Part shown: piece by piece, positions 16,512-23,907 of the stretch
Layout of the letters: each line of letters opens with the position of its first letter
Position numbering within the stretch: position 1 is the first letter of the stretch
Assembly (NCBI GenBank): GCA_951828515.1
Contig: OX639992.1
Span: forward strand, 4,938,217 to 5,002,216
Length of the DNA: 64,000 bases
Reading direction: 5' to 3'
Source of the DNA: an uncultured Poribacteria bacterium
Lineage (GTDB): Bacteria; Poribacteria; WGA-4E; WGA-3G
The notes under the pieces: generated by a model
Told to the model about the DNA's origin: nothing
The model's database searches: none
What the model saw: only the letters and a program-made list of their open reading frames with translations
Translations under genes and position numbers: made by a program

Positions 16512-16540
16512 GGGGATCGGTTTTACCGGTCCCTTTTTTT
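16512..16540 (+). terminator. Rho-independent terminator after STAS gene 2
   Basis: GGGATCGGT-ttt-ACCGGTCCC (one mismatch pair) is followed by seven T. It is closely similar to the terminator of paralogue 1, so it was probably duplicated with the gene. Confidence 0.88.
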
Positions 16541-16604
16541 GGTGTCGGCGGTCAGCGGTAGTTATCAGGGTCAAGATTTACAGCGATATCTTCCTGCAGA
16601 GTGC

Positions 16605-16632
16605 TTGACATATCCGGCAATTCTGCTATTAT
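16605..16632 (+). promoter_or_regulatory. Sigma-70-type promoter of the heparinase-like gene
   Basis: A consensus TTGACA (16,605-16,610) and TATTAT (16,627-16,632) are separated by 16 bases, 33 bases before the ATG. TTATAT, two bases downstream, is an alternative -10. Confidence 0.6.
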
Positions 16633-16665
16633 ATTCTGAACCGTTCACTTGAAAAGGACAACAAC

Positions 16666-18789
16666 ATGTCGCTGGAAAAATGGACAACTATCCAAACTGA
16701 ACATATCCAACGCCTCGCGCACACCCTTGCGGAGCGGGAACTCCTTGCAATCAGGCAACTGGAACCGATAGCGGATTTTGAGGAACTCCTCACGTTTGAC
16801 GAAGCACAACCGACACCTATCGAATTTACACCCCAATATCCTGCATGGCGATTGGAATCGGTCGCCGCACGCATCATTGAGGCGGTCGCGATCGCGGCAT
16901 ACGAACCGCTCACCGAGGTGGGGTACCGCGAACTTGCCCGTATCTTGTTGGAGCACGCGGCGTATCTCTACGCCTATTCAGATGGTGAACCTCGTCCACG
17001 ACTCGAAGCAGGAAGCGCGCTGGCGTTGGCAGGCGGTGTCTGTGCGTCTGTCCCGCAATCAGAGCTCTGGCGGCTTGCTGGTTTCGGAAGGATCTCAGCG
17101 GTGCTGGCAGAGGTCGCACCTGCACCGACAGATTCCCATCTTACTTTGCCAATCGATGTCGCTTTCTCGCTCGCGAATGAGCGAAACCTCCCGATTTTGG
17201 CATCCGCGGTGACCACTTATAACACTGCTCTCAAACGCAACTTCACGGCTCGGAACCAATACAATTTGCCCTTGAGCGATAACGACTTTTTTGACGCGCT
17301 TAATCTGGATTTTCTGGGAATGGAAGCCGTGAAATCTGCCTTCCTCGCAGCAGATGTGCCCGCCGCAAAATCCGCGTATACCGACTTTCGAAGGGAATTT
17401 CTGAATTCACAAGTTGAACATAAATCAATCCCGCTAACAGACAGATCCGACACCTATACGACTGCCAAAACCTACCTCGAATGTCTGCTCAGGCTGTCCA
17501 TCCATCCGACTCCTGCGATCGCAGCGACCACAGAGATAGGGATTGCCGCGCACCTTCTTCCTGAATTCCATGGCAGTGAACAACTTCGCACGCTCGCGCG
17601 CCGTCGCTATAAGTGGATAATAGACGCGTTCTTTCATTCGGATGGATTTCACAAGGATCGGACACTACGCGCTCACATTGAAGCAATTGCTGATTTCGTC
17701 AGATTCCTATCCGTTTACGGAGAACCCACGGAGAATGACGGCTACTTTGAAGAGATACAGACATCACTGAAAAAACAGGTGGAAACATGCCTCCTTTTGC
17801 GACAACCCGATTGTGCGTTTCCACCATTGGGTCCGCTCCCTGCTCCCAATTTCGATGCCGTTGAACTCTGCACGATAGTCGATAACGACTTTCGGCGTGA
17901 GGATTTTCCGACCCCTGATGCCACCTCGCACGCGCTTCCTGAGACGGGTTGCTATGTCATGCGGGACAGTTGGCAACCCGATGCCCAATACCTATTTTTC
18001 GATGCGCACCCATCGGGAGAACCAGGCAACGCGGATACCTCAACTTTCGTGTTATACGCACACGGACGACAATTGACAACAGGTTCCGTCCGCGGGTCTG
18101 ATATGCCGCTATCAGCATCCGATAGGATTGATACACAATGGATAACAACACCTGTATTCGACTTTATTGAAAAATGGCATCAAACGACAACCCTTCACCA
18201 CAAACGCGCCATCTTTTACCTCAAAGGCGAATACTTCATCTGGCATGATCTCGTTCTCGGTGCTGGTGCACACACATTGGAACACGTTTTTCATCTCGAT
18301 CGAGGTACAGCCTCACATATCGCCGCTGATACTGGGTCTGCATGGACACAAGATCCACGCCGTAGCAATCTGTTCATCGGTGCGGTAGGGACAGCCGACC
18401 TCTCGGTAACGTTGGATTCGGACACCGTTGTCTATCGGGGACATCAGGAATCGCCAGTCGTTATGAACACATTGTTGTTTCCTATGAAATCTGAAGTTAA
18501 TTTACATCCGACACTTACCGATATTGAGGTACGCACGGATCCTGATGTCTTAGGGACAGGTTTCACCCTCCAGTCGCACGACACAACGGACACGTTCCTC
18601 ATCTCTGATGATGGTTTAGCGGAGATGTCCGCTGCAGATATTCGGTTTGTCGGTGAATATCTCTTCTTACGGAGGGGTGCCTCCGGTTCAGCCGTTCAAT
18701 TCGTGATGCTGAACGGTCGGTTTTTGGAGGTAGATGGGAACGTCCTTGCCGATTTCGATGAAGCCTGCGAGAGTTATGTGAGGATGTAG
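16666..18789 (+). CDS. Heparinase II/III-like (alginate-lyase fold) protein, histidine motif lost
   Basis: It is a 707-residue protein with an all-alpha N-terminal half (about 1-390) and a beta-rich C-terminal half. The segment GCYVMRDSWQPDAQYLFFDA followed by HPSGEPGNADTSTFVLYAHG is the Hepar_II_III signature. Family members normally have one or two His before the Asp (H-x-H-x-D type); here the sequence is GNAD, without His. There is no signal peptide, so it appears cytoplasmic. Polysaccharide-lyase activity is therefore doubtful; it may be inactive or use another mechanism. AAAGGAC precedes the ATG. Confidence 0.72.
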   Translation: MSLEKWTTIQTEHIQRLAHTLAERELLAIRQLEPIADFEELLTFDEAQPTPIEFTPQYPAWRLESVAARIIEAVAIAAYEPLTEVGYRELARILLEHAAYLYAYSDGEPRPRLEAGSALALAGGVCASVPQSELWRLAGFGRISAVLAEVAPAPTDSHLTLPIDVAFSLANERNLPILASAVTTYNTALKRNFTARNQYNLPLSDNDFFDALNLDFLGMEAVKSAFLAADVPAAKSAYTDFRREFLNSQVEHKSIPLTDRSDTYTTAKTYLECLLRLSIHPTPAIAATTEIGIAAHLLPEFHGSEQLRTLARRRYKWIIDAFFHSDGFHKDRTLRAHIEAIADFVRFLSVYGEPTENDGYFEEIQTSLKKQVETCLLLRQPDCAFPPLGPLPAPNFDAVELCTIVDNDFRREDFPTPDATSHALPETGCYVMRDSWQPDAQYLFFDAHPSGEPGNADTSTFVLYAHGRQLTTGSVRGSDMPLSASDRIDTQWITTPVFDFIEKWHQTTTLHHKRAIFYLKGEYFIWHDLVLGAGAHTLEHVFHLDRGTASHIAADTGSAWTQDPRRSNLFIGAVGTADLSVTLDSDTVVYRGHQESPVVMNTLLFPMKSEVNLHPTLTDIEVRTDPDVLGTGFTLQSHDTTDTFLISDDGLAEMSAADIRFVGEYLFLRRGASGSAVQFVMLNGRFLEVDGNVLADFDEACESYVRM

Positions 18790-18945
18790 GAATAGCGGTC
18801 GGCTATCAGCAGTCAGCGGGTTCGCTGATGCTCACTTTCAGCGGTCAGTAGGGGATCCCTTTAGTTTTTAGAACACCTCGCCTAAAAAAAGGAAACTGAT
18901 AGTTGTTGGAAAACCTTCTTTACTGACGACTGAAAGGTTTTTTGA
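18788..18945. repeat. Palindromic repeat family A copy after the heparinase-like gene
   Basis: It starts just after the stop codon: AGCGGTCGGCTATCAGCAGT, then TTCGCTGATGCTCACTTTCA, and a right part with TTACTGACGACTGAAAGGTT. The centre (AGTTTTTAGAACACCTCGCC) is diverged. Confidence 0.6.
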
Positions 18946-18996
18946 ATGAGATTTAATAAATAAATTGGATAATTCTATGTTCCCCCAAACCCGGTA

Positions 18997-19652
18997 GGTG
19001 CGGTTTCCTAACCGCACCATAGGTGTCAATTTAGGGATATTTTACAGCACTTGGTCGTCGTCTCGTAGGCTGGGTAGAACGGATGCCACCAAACCCCGTA
19101 GGGGTGCTATTGCTTCGCAGTGAGAATAGAAAGCGGCGTATGCCAGCAACCGCACCCCGTAGGGGTGCTATGTCTATAGAAAACGCATCAAGAAGACTCC
19201 ATCATCTTGTAAATCCTTGAATCCTGTAAATCCTGATTCAGACGATGAACACCTACATGTCTCCATAAACAAGTCATCTTTTTCTAAAATTGGCCCCTAT
19301 GGCTTCAAAACCCACCCCGCCGCTGACGAGGTTTCTAACCTCGCCTCTTGAGTCTCGTAGGTTGGGTAGAACGGATGCCACCAAACCCGTAAATATCATA
19401 GAAAGCGAAGGTCGGTCCATACACGCCCCATTGATCAGAAACCGAGAGAAACCCAACGCTTTCGGCGTCAAGTGCCGGGACCTCTGCGGGTATGACGTTG
19501 GGTTTCGCTGGGGTATTGAGTGGGTATGCCGGCATGTCGTATTTGAGGCGTATTTGGCACCCCTACGTCTTCTTTTTGCGTTCCGCTCTACCCAACCTAC
19601 GGGACCCGAAACCGCTAAATTGACACCTATGGTGCGGTTTCCTAACCGCACC
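18997..19652. repeat. 656-bp nested inverted-repeat region, no genes
   Basis: The outer ends are inverted copies of GGTGCGGTTTCCTAACCGCA + CCATAGGTGTCAATTTAG (18,997-19,034 and 19,615-19,652). Inside, CGTAGGTTGGGTAGAACGGA at 19,356 is matched by its complement at 19,582-19,601, enclosing another candidate element. ACCCCGTAGGGGTGCTAT occurs twice around 19,097-19,175, and a CAGGATTT repeat in reverse at 19,205-19,243. Open frames of about 125 codons on both strands here are products of the repeats and carry no protein-like conservation. Confidence 0.65.
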
Positions 19653-19759
19653 GGATATCGATAAAAATTACCCGATTAAATTCTTAATCTTCATCAGAAA
19701 AACCGACCTGACAGCCGATTGCTAATTCGTCTGAATCAGGATTTACCGGATTATATTGA

Positions 19760-20524
19760 TTAATCCTCAACTACTTCCAACCCTTGCATCCGTTCAAGTG
19801 CAAAGACGCGGGTATCCTGCCGTAACTCGCAAAAGCCTTCAACACATAATGTCTCACCGGACTCTCGGTTGTTCGGGATATTCAGAAACCGTTCCGGCAC
19901 CACCACGCGTGTCATCCACCTTTTCGCCTTCGGCTTCTTATAGTCAAACCGAATCCGCTGATCGCTGTCAATCGCCGATTGGATTTCTGAGACTTGTTCC
20001 GCGAATTCCGACTGCGATGGCTTTAGCGTAAAACTGCCGAACATATCGGCTTCCCGGTACACACTCCGATAACACGTCGCGCAGATCAGTGTGAGATTCT
20101 CCAACTCGTTCGTCCCACCTTCAAATACCGGTATATCGTGCACTAAATAGCCATCCTGCTCCTTACCACAACTTGAACAGAGCGAACCGTTTTGCCGAAT
20201 AACCCGCCGTTTCCGTTCCTCCCAGTCCGGGGGCCAACACGGCAGATGGTCATAGATTCCGGTTAAAACGGATTTTACCTTCTCGAGTTTAGCACGTAAA
20301 TCTTCACTCTCGGTTTCCGCTGAGGCCACGTCTTGTTCTACACCCTCATCTGGCACAAAGAGCGACAACATGAGTTGTGACTTCTGTCTTTGCAGCGCAG
20401 TTTCAATCTCATGTTTTTGCATTTGCAATAGGATGATACACGAATAATGCAAGTAGTCCCCATTGGAAAGTGCTATATCGTATTCATAATCGGTCTCTAT
20501 CTTACAAACGCTGCAATAAGGCAT
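19760..20524 (-). CDS. Zinc-finger/HNH-like protein with C-terminal WYL-like domain
   Basis: It has 254 residues from the ATG at 20,524, which has GAGGA eight bases ahead. A GTG at 20,545, overlapping the upstream stop as GTGA, is the alternative. Order: an N-terminal CxxC…HYSC cluster, a coiled-coil-like segment, an HNH-like zinc module (CSSCGKEQDGYLVHDIPVFE then GGTNELENLTLICATC), and a C-terminal segment like a WYL domain (IRFDYKKPKAKRWMTRVVVP…TRVFALERMQGLEVV). The HNH catalytic positions are weak (VHDIP; CYRSVY instead of CH), so it may bind DNA without cutting. WYL proteins commonly regulate defence genes. It forms an operon with the AAA/PD-(D/E)XK gene. Confidence 0.65.
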   Translation of the reverse strand: MPYCSVCKIETDYEYDIALSNGDYLHYSCIILLQMQKHEIETALQRQKSQLMLSLFVPDEGVEQDVASAETESEDLRAKLEKVKSVLTGIYDHLPCWPPDWEERKRRVIRQNGSLCSSCGKEQDGYLVHDIPVFEGGTNELENLTLICATCYRSVYREADMFGSFTLKPSQSEFAEQVSEIQSAIDSDQRIRFDYKKPKAKRWMTRVVVPERFLNIPNNRESGETLCVEGFCELRQDTRVFALERMQGLEVVED

Positions 20525-20541
20525 CTCGGATTCCTCGAATG

Positions 20542-22152
20542 TCACGCATCAGGGAGGCGTTCATCTGAAGGTCGTTCCTGCACAACAGGAATCACATAAC
20601 TCCGAACTGTAACATCGTCGATCGTCTCGGTCTCCCGACGCGGCTCTGGATCTTGGCGATGATCAAAGACGACATAGTACCCTTCTGTTGCTCCTTCCAC
20701 CTTGAGGTATGCCGCTAATTGCTTCTTTCCTGCTTGATAGCGACTATTGCCTCGCCAAATCTTTGTCTCAACAATGTATTTTTGCTGATTGTGAGTAATC
20801 AGGATGTCCATTCTACCACGTCCGGTTTGCACCTCTATGTGCATAACACCACCGATACGCCTAACAAACTCATCAAGATAAGCAAGCAAGAGGTGCCGTC
20901 CTACCGATTCTTGCGGCGTATCTGGGACCTGCAAAATCCTGAACCTGGCACGTGCTATGAAATCTCGGAAGTTATCAAGTAACGCCTCCATTTCAATCTG
21001 CCCCGTAGGTGTGAGATAATCCCGAAGTGCGTTGCTGGTATCTGCCGGGAAGTATTCTTGCTCTAACCCGTTTACGAGTGGCTTGAATGCCCTCATAATA
21101 CGATAGAGATAAATCGGATTGAGAATCTCACAGACCCCGTCATTACCTCTTGCGATGACCCCATAAGTGGCGAGTTCACTGATAATGTCATTATCCGGAT
21201 TGAAGTCCACGCCTTCGTCACGTTCCATAATACGCATCAGCATACTTTCAAAACGTGGGTTTTTGCGGATGTTGGTTATCAAATGTGTGATGTTGACATT
21301 GTTTTCCGCAAGAAGTTGGGCATGTGCCGTTGTAAAGTATGGTAGCGTAATCGGTTCAGTTTTGGGAATATCCAACTCCTCCGTGAGAATTTGGGCGAAT
21401 CGGTTGACGAGAACAGGTTGTCCGGCAGTCTGCTTATGAATAGATGTAACAACCTCTGGGGCAAACGCCTGACCGACTTCTGCCGTATATTGCCCAAGGA
21501 GTTCTTGCACCTGCGCAAGCGTGAAGTTCGGCAAATTGAACTCGTCTTGGATATTGAACGGGGAGATGGATCTGTCGTAATTTAGCTGCGTGATACTCTT
21601 GACACCCACAATACCGATACTATGCGGACATCGAGAAACAGGGTTTGAAACATAGATACGGCGGAGTGAATGCAGAAAACCCCTTACCGCCTCCTTGGGG
21701 ATACCATCAAACTCGTCTATGATGAGGACGACGCGTTGGTCATCCAGAAAACTGGAAAAGCGTCTAAAGAATCTTCCCATCGAGAGATGATCGGTTATCT
21801 CAGCGTTCTGCAAAAAATCCGTTAACGCCTTGGGAAATACCTCTCCGCGTCGCGCAAAAACATTTTCTATCTCCTCGCAAATATCTGCGTAGAGACCGCT
21901 ATAAAAGACTGATGGCGTGCAGTCTTCATATTCCTCAAAGTTCAACGGAATTGGGAAGTAAGCCGATGCCTCGTCAGCAAATACATCTAAGGCACGCTGG
22001 AAAAAGGTCGTTTTGCCGGTCTGCCGCGGCGCGAAGATAACAATGTAACGCCCCTCTTTGACGCGCATGATGAAATCTGAGAGTTCGGCAGCGCGGCTGA
22101 CAACATAGTTTTTCTTAGGATGAACGGGACCTTGCGTTCCAAAGCGTCTCAT
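20542..22152 (-). CDS. AAA ATPase with C-terminal PD-(D/E)XK nuclease-like domain
   Basis: It has 536 residues. The P-loop APRQTGKT is at 41-48 and Walker B VVLIIDEFDG at 141-150, typical of the AAA-like ATPases close to PF14516 and AAA_14. The C-terminus (about 430-510) has MDILI…YIVETKIW with Asp449, Glu462 and Lys464 forming a PD-(D/E)XK core. I chose the ATG at 22,152, preceded by AAGGAGAGAAAA; the longer frame from 22,182 lacks a site. This architecture is widespread and often mobile, but its role is not settled. It is followed after 17 bp by the zinc-finger/WYL protein. Confidence 0.8.
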   Translation of the reverse strand: MRRFGTQGPVHPKKNYVVSRAAELSDFIMRVKEGRYIVIFAPRQTGKTTFFQRALDVFADEASAYFPIPLNFEEYEDCTPSVFYSGLYADICEEIENVFARRGEVFPKALTDFLQNAEITDHLSMGRFFRRFSSFLDDQRVVLIIDEFDGIPKEAVRGFLHSLRRIYVSNPVSRCPHSIGIVGVKSITQLNYDRSISPFNIQDEFNLPNFTLAQVQELLGQYTAEVGQAFAPEVVTSIHKQTAGQPVLVNRFAQILTEELDIPKTEPITLPYFTTAHAQLLAENNVNITHLITNIRKNPRFESMLMRIMERDEGVDFNPDNDIISELATYGVIARGNDGVCEILNPIYLYRIMRAFKPLVNGLEQEYFPADTSNALRDYLTPTGQIEMEALLDNFRDFIARARFRILQVPDTPQESVGRHLLLAYLDEFVRRIGGVMHIEVQTGRGRMDILITHNQQKYIVETKIWRGNSRYQAGKKQLAAYLKVEGATEGYYVVFDHRQDPEPRRETETIDDVTVRSYVIPVVQERPSDERLPDA

Positions 22153-22183
22153 TTTTCTCTCCTTAAACCATAGCACCAACATT

Positions 22184-22314
22184 GTGGTAAAGCCTACAAT
22201 TACTTGGACACTCTAAAGAGGCGAGAGAAACACCCAAGCAAAATACCTCGCCAGCGGCGGTAAAGGATTGGTTCGCTGAATAACTGCCTACATATTTTCG
22301 GGCTTTAGTAGAGG
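22184..22314. mobile_element. Degenerate MITE-like element, TTTATAGTAAA family
   Basis: It is collinear with the element at 30,965: GACACTCTAAAGAGGCGAG, CTCGCCAGCGGCGG, TTCGCTGA.TAACTG and CTACATATTTT are all shared. The ends have decayed to GGTAAAGCC and GGGCTTTAGTA. It contains an AGAAACACCCAAGCAAAAT insertion relative to the other copy. It lies directly upstream of the AAA/PD-(D/E)XK gene. Confidence 0.6.
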
Positions 22315-22409
22315 TAAGAATACCATGTAGGTATTTCATTGTCAAGTGGTTTGCTTACCATCGAGTAACAATCGCGATCATAGGGAAACACCCAAGCAAA
22401 AACACTCGC

Positions 22410-22532
22410 TCCTACAGAAGAATAGCCGTCGGGAATCGGAGTTCCCTCCTACAGAAGAATAGCCGTCGGGAATCGGAGTTCCCTCCTACAGAAGAATAGC
22501 CGTCGGGAATCGGAGTTCCCTCCTACAGAAGA
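22410..22532. repeat. 37-bp tandem repeat, 3.3 copies
   Basis: Three identical units (22,410-22,446, 22,447-22,483, 22,484-22,520) are followed by a partial fourth. Each begins TCCTACAGAAGAATAGCCGT and contains the hairpin GGGAA-tcggag-TTCCC. It ends directly at the 3' end of the next gene. Confidence 0.92.
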
Positions 22533-22536
22533 TTGG

Positions 22537-23268
22537 TCAGTCGGTTAGAGCCTTTTGTGCCTCCTTCAATACTTTTACGTCTTGCGGTGTAACATCAACG
22601 ACTTCTTGTTTTGTGTCAATGGCATTGCATGCGATAATGGTTTTGAGGATTTGATGTGCTAAGGTCACATGTTTCGTGACATTTTTTGAATTGCCATGTT
22701 GAAAGATGCGTTGTCTCTCATATCCGTAAAGGGTTTCTAATTCTCGGACGACGTTTTCCGGCACGTTGAGGTCAGGGATACGGTAATTCTTGCAGAACTC
22801 GTCGCGGGTGTCGTTAAAGAGTGCCTTGTATTTATCGGGGAACTGCCCGTGGTCGATATCAAGACGGCGGAAGCGATTGAATAGGTTTTTGCGAAGTTGC
22901 GCGTGGTGCTTTGGAAGTTCCTCTCTTCGACGTATTTCACAATACCGAGCGTAGCTGCTTTCGCATTCAGCCTGATAGACCTCAGGTATGTCTTGATTGA
23001 GTCTTTCATCGGCTTTGTCCCCGTATTTTTCTTTGTACGCCTCTTGATGATCCTCAATGAAAGCCTCTCTGAATAGACGTTCGTCGTATTTTGCCTCATC
23101 ACTAAGCGGATCCCCCATCCATTCATCAAAGGTCTTCAGATCGGGTATATCGGGTGGTGGCAGGTCGGCTTCAAATTCTTCCATGAATGCGTCAACGATA
23201 TTGGTTAGGGTCATAAAGCGTGCGAAGCATTTGACGACGAATTCTTTGTGTTTTTCTTCAAGTTTCAT
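22537..23268 (-). CDS. Unrecognised 243-residue protein, possible N-terminal helix-turn-helix
   Basis: The start at 23,268 has AAGGAG seven bases upstream; an upstream ATG at 23,376 would translate the operator region and is rejected. The N-terminus (EEKHKEFVVKCFARFMTLTN followed by IVDAFMEEFEAD) resembles the helix-turn-helix-like start of DUF2280/small-terminase-type phage proteins, a weak match from memory. The rest is highly charged and helical. A 24-bp palindrome built from TGTTACAC lies immediately upstream, hinting at autoregulation. No phage structural genes are nearby. Function unknown. Confidence 0.55.
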   Translation of the reverse strand: MKLEEKHKEFVVKCFARFMTLTNIVDAFMEEFEADLPPPDIPDLKTFDEWMGDPLSDEAKYDERLFREAFIEDHQEAYKEKYGDKADERLNQDIPEVYQAECESSYARYCEIRRREELPKHHAQLRKNLFNRFRRLDIDHGQFPDKYKALFNDTRDEFCKNYRIPDLNVPENVVRELETLYGYERQRIFQHGNSKNVTKHVTLAHQILKTIIACNAIDTKQEVVDVTPQDVKVLKEAQKALTD

Positions 23269-23283
23269 GAGAATTCTCCTTAA

Positions 23284-23307
23284 AAATGTTACACTTGTGT
23301 AACATTT
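23284..23307. promoter_or_regulatory. 24-bp operator-like palindrome
   Basis: AAATGTTACAC and its exact complement are separated by two bases, just upstream of the ribosome-binding site of the minus-strand gene. Half-sites (GTGTAACATTT) recur at about 23,410, and a related AAAATGTTACACTTTTCACC lies at about 33,872. It could be a repressor site for the adjacent gene. Confidence 0.55.
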
Positions 23308-23815
23308 GGTGTGCAGTGGTGATCGGTAGGGAACCCAGTTATTGTAAGGGTTTATAGGCATTTTTTTGTAACCCATTTCTGTAAAAAAAATGGATAAATT
23401 AGCGAAAAGTGTAACATTTTCTTGATAGCGATTAGATATCAGCAGTCAGCGATCAGTGATCGGTTCTCCGTTAGCAATGAAGTTTGTCGATTGGGGTGTA
23501 TGATGTTCAATTCAATCTATATACTTATTTTATTTTTACGAATTATATAATATCATATATAATATAAGGATGCAAATTTATTTTTTATTGTCTGAATCAG
23601 GATTTACAGGATTTTAGGATTTTCAGGATTGCGGACGTTTCTTGTCTGATTCGTGGATTACAGGGATGACACAGATGACGCTGATTTTCGGGATTTGGCA
23701 TCCGATATAGTAATATGCGGGCAGGCACGAGACCTGCCCCTACAGTGATACAACACCCTCCCACATACCAAAATTGTAGAGGGATTGAATGGCTTTATTT
23801 CTTCCGTAAAAAACC
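23308..23815. other. Gene-free stretch with several repeat fragments
   Basis: It holds a GAAAAGTGTAACATTTTC site (about 23,405-23,422), a family A fragment (ATCAGCAGTCAGCGATCAGT, about 23,438), an AT-rich block (ATATAATATCATATATAATA, 23,546-23,570), a CAGGATTT repeat (23,589-23,630) and a GATTCGTGGATTACAGGGAT repeat. No gene was seen. Confidence 0.6.
23589..23630. repeat. CAGGATTT interspersed repeat (type copy)
   Basis: It reads TGTCTGAATCAGGATTTACA followed by GGATTTTAGGATTTTCAGGA, four near-tandem GGATTTT words after GTCTGAATCA. Similar copies lie at about 15,906, 19,205 (reverse), 19,727, 30,870 (reverse), 33,275 (reverse), 35,992 (reverse) and 63,598, always outside genes. Confidence 0.85.
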
Positions 23816-23844
23816 TTGCGCTTGAGAGGTAGAAGGCGTATAAT
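23816..23844 (+). promoter_or_regulatory. Promoter of the restriction-modification gene
   Basis: A perfect TATAAT (23,839-23,844) lies 17 bases after TTGCGC (23,816-23,821), and about 64 bases before the start codon. Confidence 0.5.
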
Positions 23845-23907
23845 GAAAAAACAGGATTTTTCCGAATCCACATCATCAATCTAACAAGGCTGACTGCGAA
23901 ATAAGAT

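Noticed and set aside
19274-19664. Two overlapping frames of about 125 codons on opposite strands
   Set aside because: They lie entirely in nested inverted repeats, mirror each other, and have no ribosome-binding site or protein-like conservation.
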